The notes under the pieces are model-generated. The model was not told the origin of the DNA, did not search any database, and saw only the letters and a list, made by a program, of their open reading frames with translations. Shown here one piece after another: positions 62,064 through 64,000 of a stretch of 64,000 nucleotides of DNA (the stretch's first letter is position 1; every line of letters starts with the position of its first letter). The stretch comes from Actinoplanes utahensis. GTDB taxonomy: Bacteria; Actinomycetota; Actinomycetes; Mycobacteriales; Micromonosporaceae. The translations under genes were made by a program, and so were the position numbers. The DNA lies in NCBI RefSeq assembly GCF_016862455.1, contig NZ_BOMZ01000103.1, forward strand, positions 1 through 64,000. The letters are read 5' to 3'.

Positions 62064-62077
62064 ATCATGATGGATGC

Positions 62078-62575
62078 ATGACGACGACGCTGATGGATCG
62101 ATTCGTTCGGTGGAACCTCGACTTCGACGGTGACCTCTACGGCCGCGACGAGCGCGAGCGCTTCCGGTGGTACGAGGGCTCCACCACCATGGCCCAGGTA
62201 CAGATGATCACCGTTCCGTGGGTGGCCGCCGCCCTCGTCTGGGCGGTCGGCGCGCCGGTCGCCTGGTCGCTGCTCGTCCTGCTGGCCGTCTTCCTCGTGC
62301 CGGTCACCCTCTGCTCCGTCTACGTGGAGGCCAAGCGGGTGGACACCATGCCGCGGGTGTGGAGCCGCAAGCGCCTGATCGTCTCCGCGCTGATGGGCCT
62401 GCCCTACCTGGTGTTCGGAGTCGGCTTCCTCTACCGCGTCTATCCCGAGTCGAACGCCTGGCGTTCCGCGCTGATCGGCGCCCTGATCGGCCTGGCTGTC
62501 GGCGCGGTGGTCCAGGCCGTCCACACCCGCCGGCTGCGCCGCCGGGACGCCGTCCTCGTCGGGGACGAGGACTGA
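62078..62575 (+). CDS. Four-helix membrane protein paired with an HTH regulator
   Basis: A 165-residue protein with a charged N-terminus (DRFVRWNLDFDGDLYGRDER) and about four membrane helices, two near 42-80 and two near 98-148, ending in a basic tail. I do not know its function. It overlaps the following HTH gene (TGATG), an arrangement repeated across actinobacteria and Firmicutes in which the membrane protein may modulate the small regulator. No ribosome-binding site is evident, and a leaderless transcript from the palindromic promoter is likely. Confidence 0.78.
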   Translation: MTTTLMDRFVRWNLDFDGDLYGRDERERFRWYEGSTTMAQVQMITVPWVAAALVWAVGAPVAWSLLVLLAVFLVPVTLCSVYVEAKRVDTMPRVWSRKRLIVSALMGLPYLVFGVGFLYRVYPESNAWRSALIGALIGLAVGAVVQAVHTRRLRRRDAVLVGDED

Positions 62576-62808
62576 TGGCCCCGGCAGGCCCGGTGCGATC
62601 CGCCGAGGCGAGCGACGCGATCGGGACCCGCATCCGGGAGGCGCGCAAGGCCGCCGGACTCACCCAGCAGACCATGGCCGCCGAGGTTCAGGTGAGCCGG
62701 CAGACCGTCATCGCGATGGAGACGGGCGACTACGCCCCCTCGGTCTATCTGGCCATCAAAGTGGCCCGGGCTCTGGGGACCACCGTCGAGGCGCTCTGGG
62801 ACGGCTAG
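62575..62808 (+). CDS. Cro/C1-type (XRE) transcriptional regulator
   Basis: A 77-residue single-domain regulator with a clear XRE helix-turn-helix (GTRIREARKAAGLTQQTMAA, then VQVSRQTVIAMETGDY) and the short C-terminal helix typical of the family. ATG 62575 overlaps the stop of the membrane-protein gene. The likely target is the 48-bp palindrome at the operon promoter. A perfect terminator follows 18 bp after the stop. Confidence 0.88.
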   Translation: MAPAGPVRSAEASDAIGTRIREARKAAGLTQQTMAAEVQVSRQTVIAMETGDYAPSVYLAIKVARALGTTVEALWDG

Positions 62809-62826
62809 CGGCCTTCCAGGACGGCA

Positions 62827-62860
62827 GAAAGGGCGCTCCCTGCAGGGGGAGCGCCCTTTC
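62827..62860 (+). terminator. Terminator after the HTH gene
   Basis: A perfect 14-bp stem, GAAAGGGCGCTCCC and GGGAGCGCCCTTTC, with loop TGCAGG. The A/T-rich base provides a short T-tract (CTTTCTT) on the plus strand. Confidence 0.85.
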
Positions 62861-62870
62861 TTGTCAAGGT

Positions 62871-62977
62871 CTCGTCGTTGGGGGCCGCTGCCGGCTGGCT
62901 GGTGAGTCTGTTCGCGGCGGTGGAGACCGCCGCTGCCGACCTACGACGAGCGAACTCGAGGCAGGTCGCGAACAGAC
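62871..62977. ncRNA. Nested inverted repeats, possible structured RNA or terminator
   Basis: Three perfect pairings occur in 107 bases. A: CTCGTCGT (62871-62878) with ACGACGAG (62943-62950). B: GTCTGTTCGCG (62906-62916) with CGCGAACAGAC (62967-62977). C: GCGGCGGT, loop GGAG, ACCGCCGC (62914-62933). A and B interleave, which is a pseudoknot order, and B and C share three bases. The element directly follows the DUF7455 stop on the minus strand, so a 3'-UTR or terminator role is the simpler reading. Confidence 0.35.
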
Positions 62978-62978
62978 C

Positions 62979-63221
62979 TCAGTTGCTGGAGTTCGACATC
63001 ATGTCCGCGCCGCGCCAGGTGAACTCGGGATCGGCCTTGAACTGCACCGCGATCTTCACCAAGTCCGGGGCGTACCGGTTGGCGTGGTGGCCACAGAAAA
63101 CCAGTTCACTGCCACCCGCCAGGGTCAAACGGAGCTTCCCGGCTGCATTGCAGCGGTCGCACCGTTCATCGGCTGCGGGGCCGGCCACACTTCCGGCCGG
63201 CGGCGTGAGGGTCGGGGTCAT
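62979..63221 (-). CDS. DUF7455 family small zinc-ribbon-like protein
   Basis: An 80-residue actinobacterial protein with a CDRC pair, a central hydrophobic strand (LRLTLAGGSELVF) and CGHH, which together could bind one zinc ion. The family is typically encoded next to the principal sigma-factor gene, as here. ATG 63221 follows GAGGAGGAAGG; an upstream ATG at 63254 lacks such a site. Function is unknown. Confidence 0.85.
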   Translation of the reverse strand: MTPTLTPPAGSVAGPAADERCDRCNAAGKLRLTLAGGSELVFCGHHANRYAPDLVKIAVQFKADPEFTWRGADMMSNSSN

Positions 63222-63409
63222 CGCCTTCCTCCTCTGTTCGTCACCGATGAACATGTTCCTCGGCTACTGCTCACACATCGTGCAACACCCTGCAACGTTG
63301 CAGCCTTCCCAATGTGCCCCGGGGGGACCGAGGTCACACCGTTCGTTCTGGCTAGTGTGCCGTGATCCAAGGGTGCCACGTCAACGATCACTTCTGCACA
63401 ACGGTCTGA

Positions 63410-63437
63410 TCACCACCCGTTGATATACGGGTGGTGA
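63410..63437 (-). terminator. Hairpin after the principal sigma gene
   Basis: A perfect 11-bp stem (TCACCACCCGT, loop TGATAT, ACGGGTGGTGA) begins 32 bp beyond the sigma-factor stop on the minus strand. There is no U-run. Confidence 0.65.
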
Positions 63438-63468
63438 CCATTGGGACACGTAAAGTTGACCAAACGTC

Positions 63469-64000
63469 TCAGTCGAGGTAGTCGCGGAGAACCTGCGACC
63501 GGGACGGGTGACGCAACTTCGACATCGTCTTGGACTCGATCTGCCGGATCCGCTCACGGGTGACCCCGTAGACCTGGCCGATCTCGTCCAGCGTGCGCGG
63601 CTGGCCGTCGGTCAGGCCGAATCGCAGCCGGACCACACCCGCCTCCCGCTCGGAGAGCGTCTGCAGCACCTGCTGGAGCTGGTCCTGCAGCAACGAGAAG
63701 GAGACCGCGTCGACAGCGACGACCGCCTCGGAGTCCTCGATGAAGTCACCGAGCTGGCTGTCGCCCTCGTCGCCGATCGTCTGGTCCAGCGAGATCGGCT
63801 CACGCGCGTACTGCTGGATCTCCAGCACCTTCTCCGGCGTGATGTCCATCTCCTTGGCCAGCTCCTCCGGGGTGGGCTCACGGCCCAGGTCCTGGAGCAG
63901 CTCGCGCTGGATACGGCCGAGCTTGTTGATGACCTCGACCATGTGCACCGGTATGCGGATGGTGCGGGCCTGGTCGGCCATCGCCCGGGTGATGGCCTGG
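63469..64000 (-). CDS. sigA: Principal sigma-70 factor, 3' part only
   Basis: The C-terminal 176 residues of a housekeeping sigma factor, cut by the window edge. Visible are the end of region 2.4 (QAITRAMADQARTIRIPVHM), region 3 (RELLQDLGREPTPEELAKEM) and region 4 with its helix-turn-helix (RTLDEIGQVYGVTRERIRQI), ending SQVLRDYLD. It is the HrdB/SigA type rather than SigB, judged by its closing residues and by the neighbouring DUF7455 gene. The start lies outside the window. Confidence 0.93.
   Translation of the reverse strand, partial: QAITRAMADQARTIRIPVHMVEVINKLGRIQRELLQDLGREPTPEELAKEMDITPEKVLEIQQYAREPISLDQTIGDEGDSQLGDFIEDSEAVVAVDAVSFSLLQDQLQQVLQTLSEREAGVVRLRFGLTDGQPRTLDEIGQVYGVTRERIRQIESKTMSKLRHPSRSQVLRDYLD

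Overview
The window is very GC-rich, codon-dense actinobacterial chromosome. The conserved gene order (rny, gluABCD, miaB, miaA, dapF, hflX, lexA, nrdR-nrdJ, an IdeR-like dtxR gene, two sigma-70 genes, DUF3039 and DUF7455 genes) points to the Micromonosporaceae. A complete chemotaxis gene block fits a genus with motile spores such as Actinoplanes. The genus is an inference from content and order; no rRNA gene or other taxonomic marker is present.

Layout. 0.4-7.5 kb is core: RNase Y, a glutamate-type ABC importer (gluABCD, minus strand) and the tRNA-modifying enzyme MiaB. 7.5-20.1 kb is an accessory block lying between miaB and miaA. It holds a membrane TrkA/RyR protein overlapping a SLOG-fold protein, a D-amino-acid-oxidase-like flavoenzyme, a 1406-residue DUF4062-NACHT-HEAT NTPase, and four proteins matching the uncharacterised Streptomyces SCO2521, SCO2522, SCO2523 and SCO2524 families. 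I regard this block as the best candidate for an undescribed system. 20.5-34 kb returns to core: DUF349 protein, miaA, dapF, malic enzyme, hflX, a secreted or anchored propeller-like protein, lexA, a tiny SOS-controlled membrane protein, nrdR and nrdJ. 34-44.5 kb holds a nucleotidyltransferase-like gene ending in a 30-32 bp minisatellite, a hydrolase/HTH pair, dtxR, a lysine deacetylase/acetyltransferase pair, a SigB-type sigma factor, spo0M and dtd.

44.7-56.7 kb is a plus-strand, largely translationally coupled chemotaxis operon. It encodes a soluble receptor with two signalling tips, a triple CheW, CheB, a HEAT protein, CheR, CheY, CheA, a small STAS-like protein, a second CheY and a short receptor-like protein with a CheZ-like motif. 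A small unknown protein, a GAF protein and a DNA glycosylase follow. 56.7-64 kb holds DUF3099, pseudouridine catabolism (psuG and a PfkB kinase), DUF3039, a TRIC/UPF0126 membrane protein, a DEAD/DEAH-type helicase, a membrane protein/HTH pair behind a striking 48-bp palindrome, DUF7455 and the 3' part of the principal sigma factor gene.

Regulatory sequence is informative. There are two abutting LexA boxes plus a third in the lexA spacer, three DnaA-box-like 9-mers and a NrdR-box-like site before nrdR, and palindromic operators beside two HTH genes. Several strong terminator hairpins are present, most without a U-run as is usual in this group.
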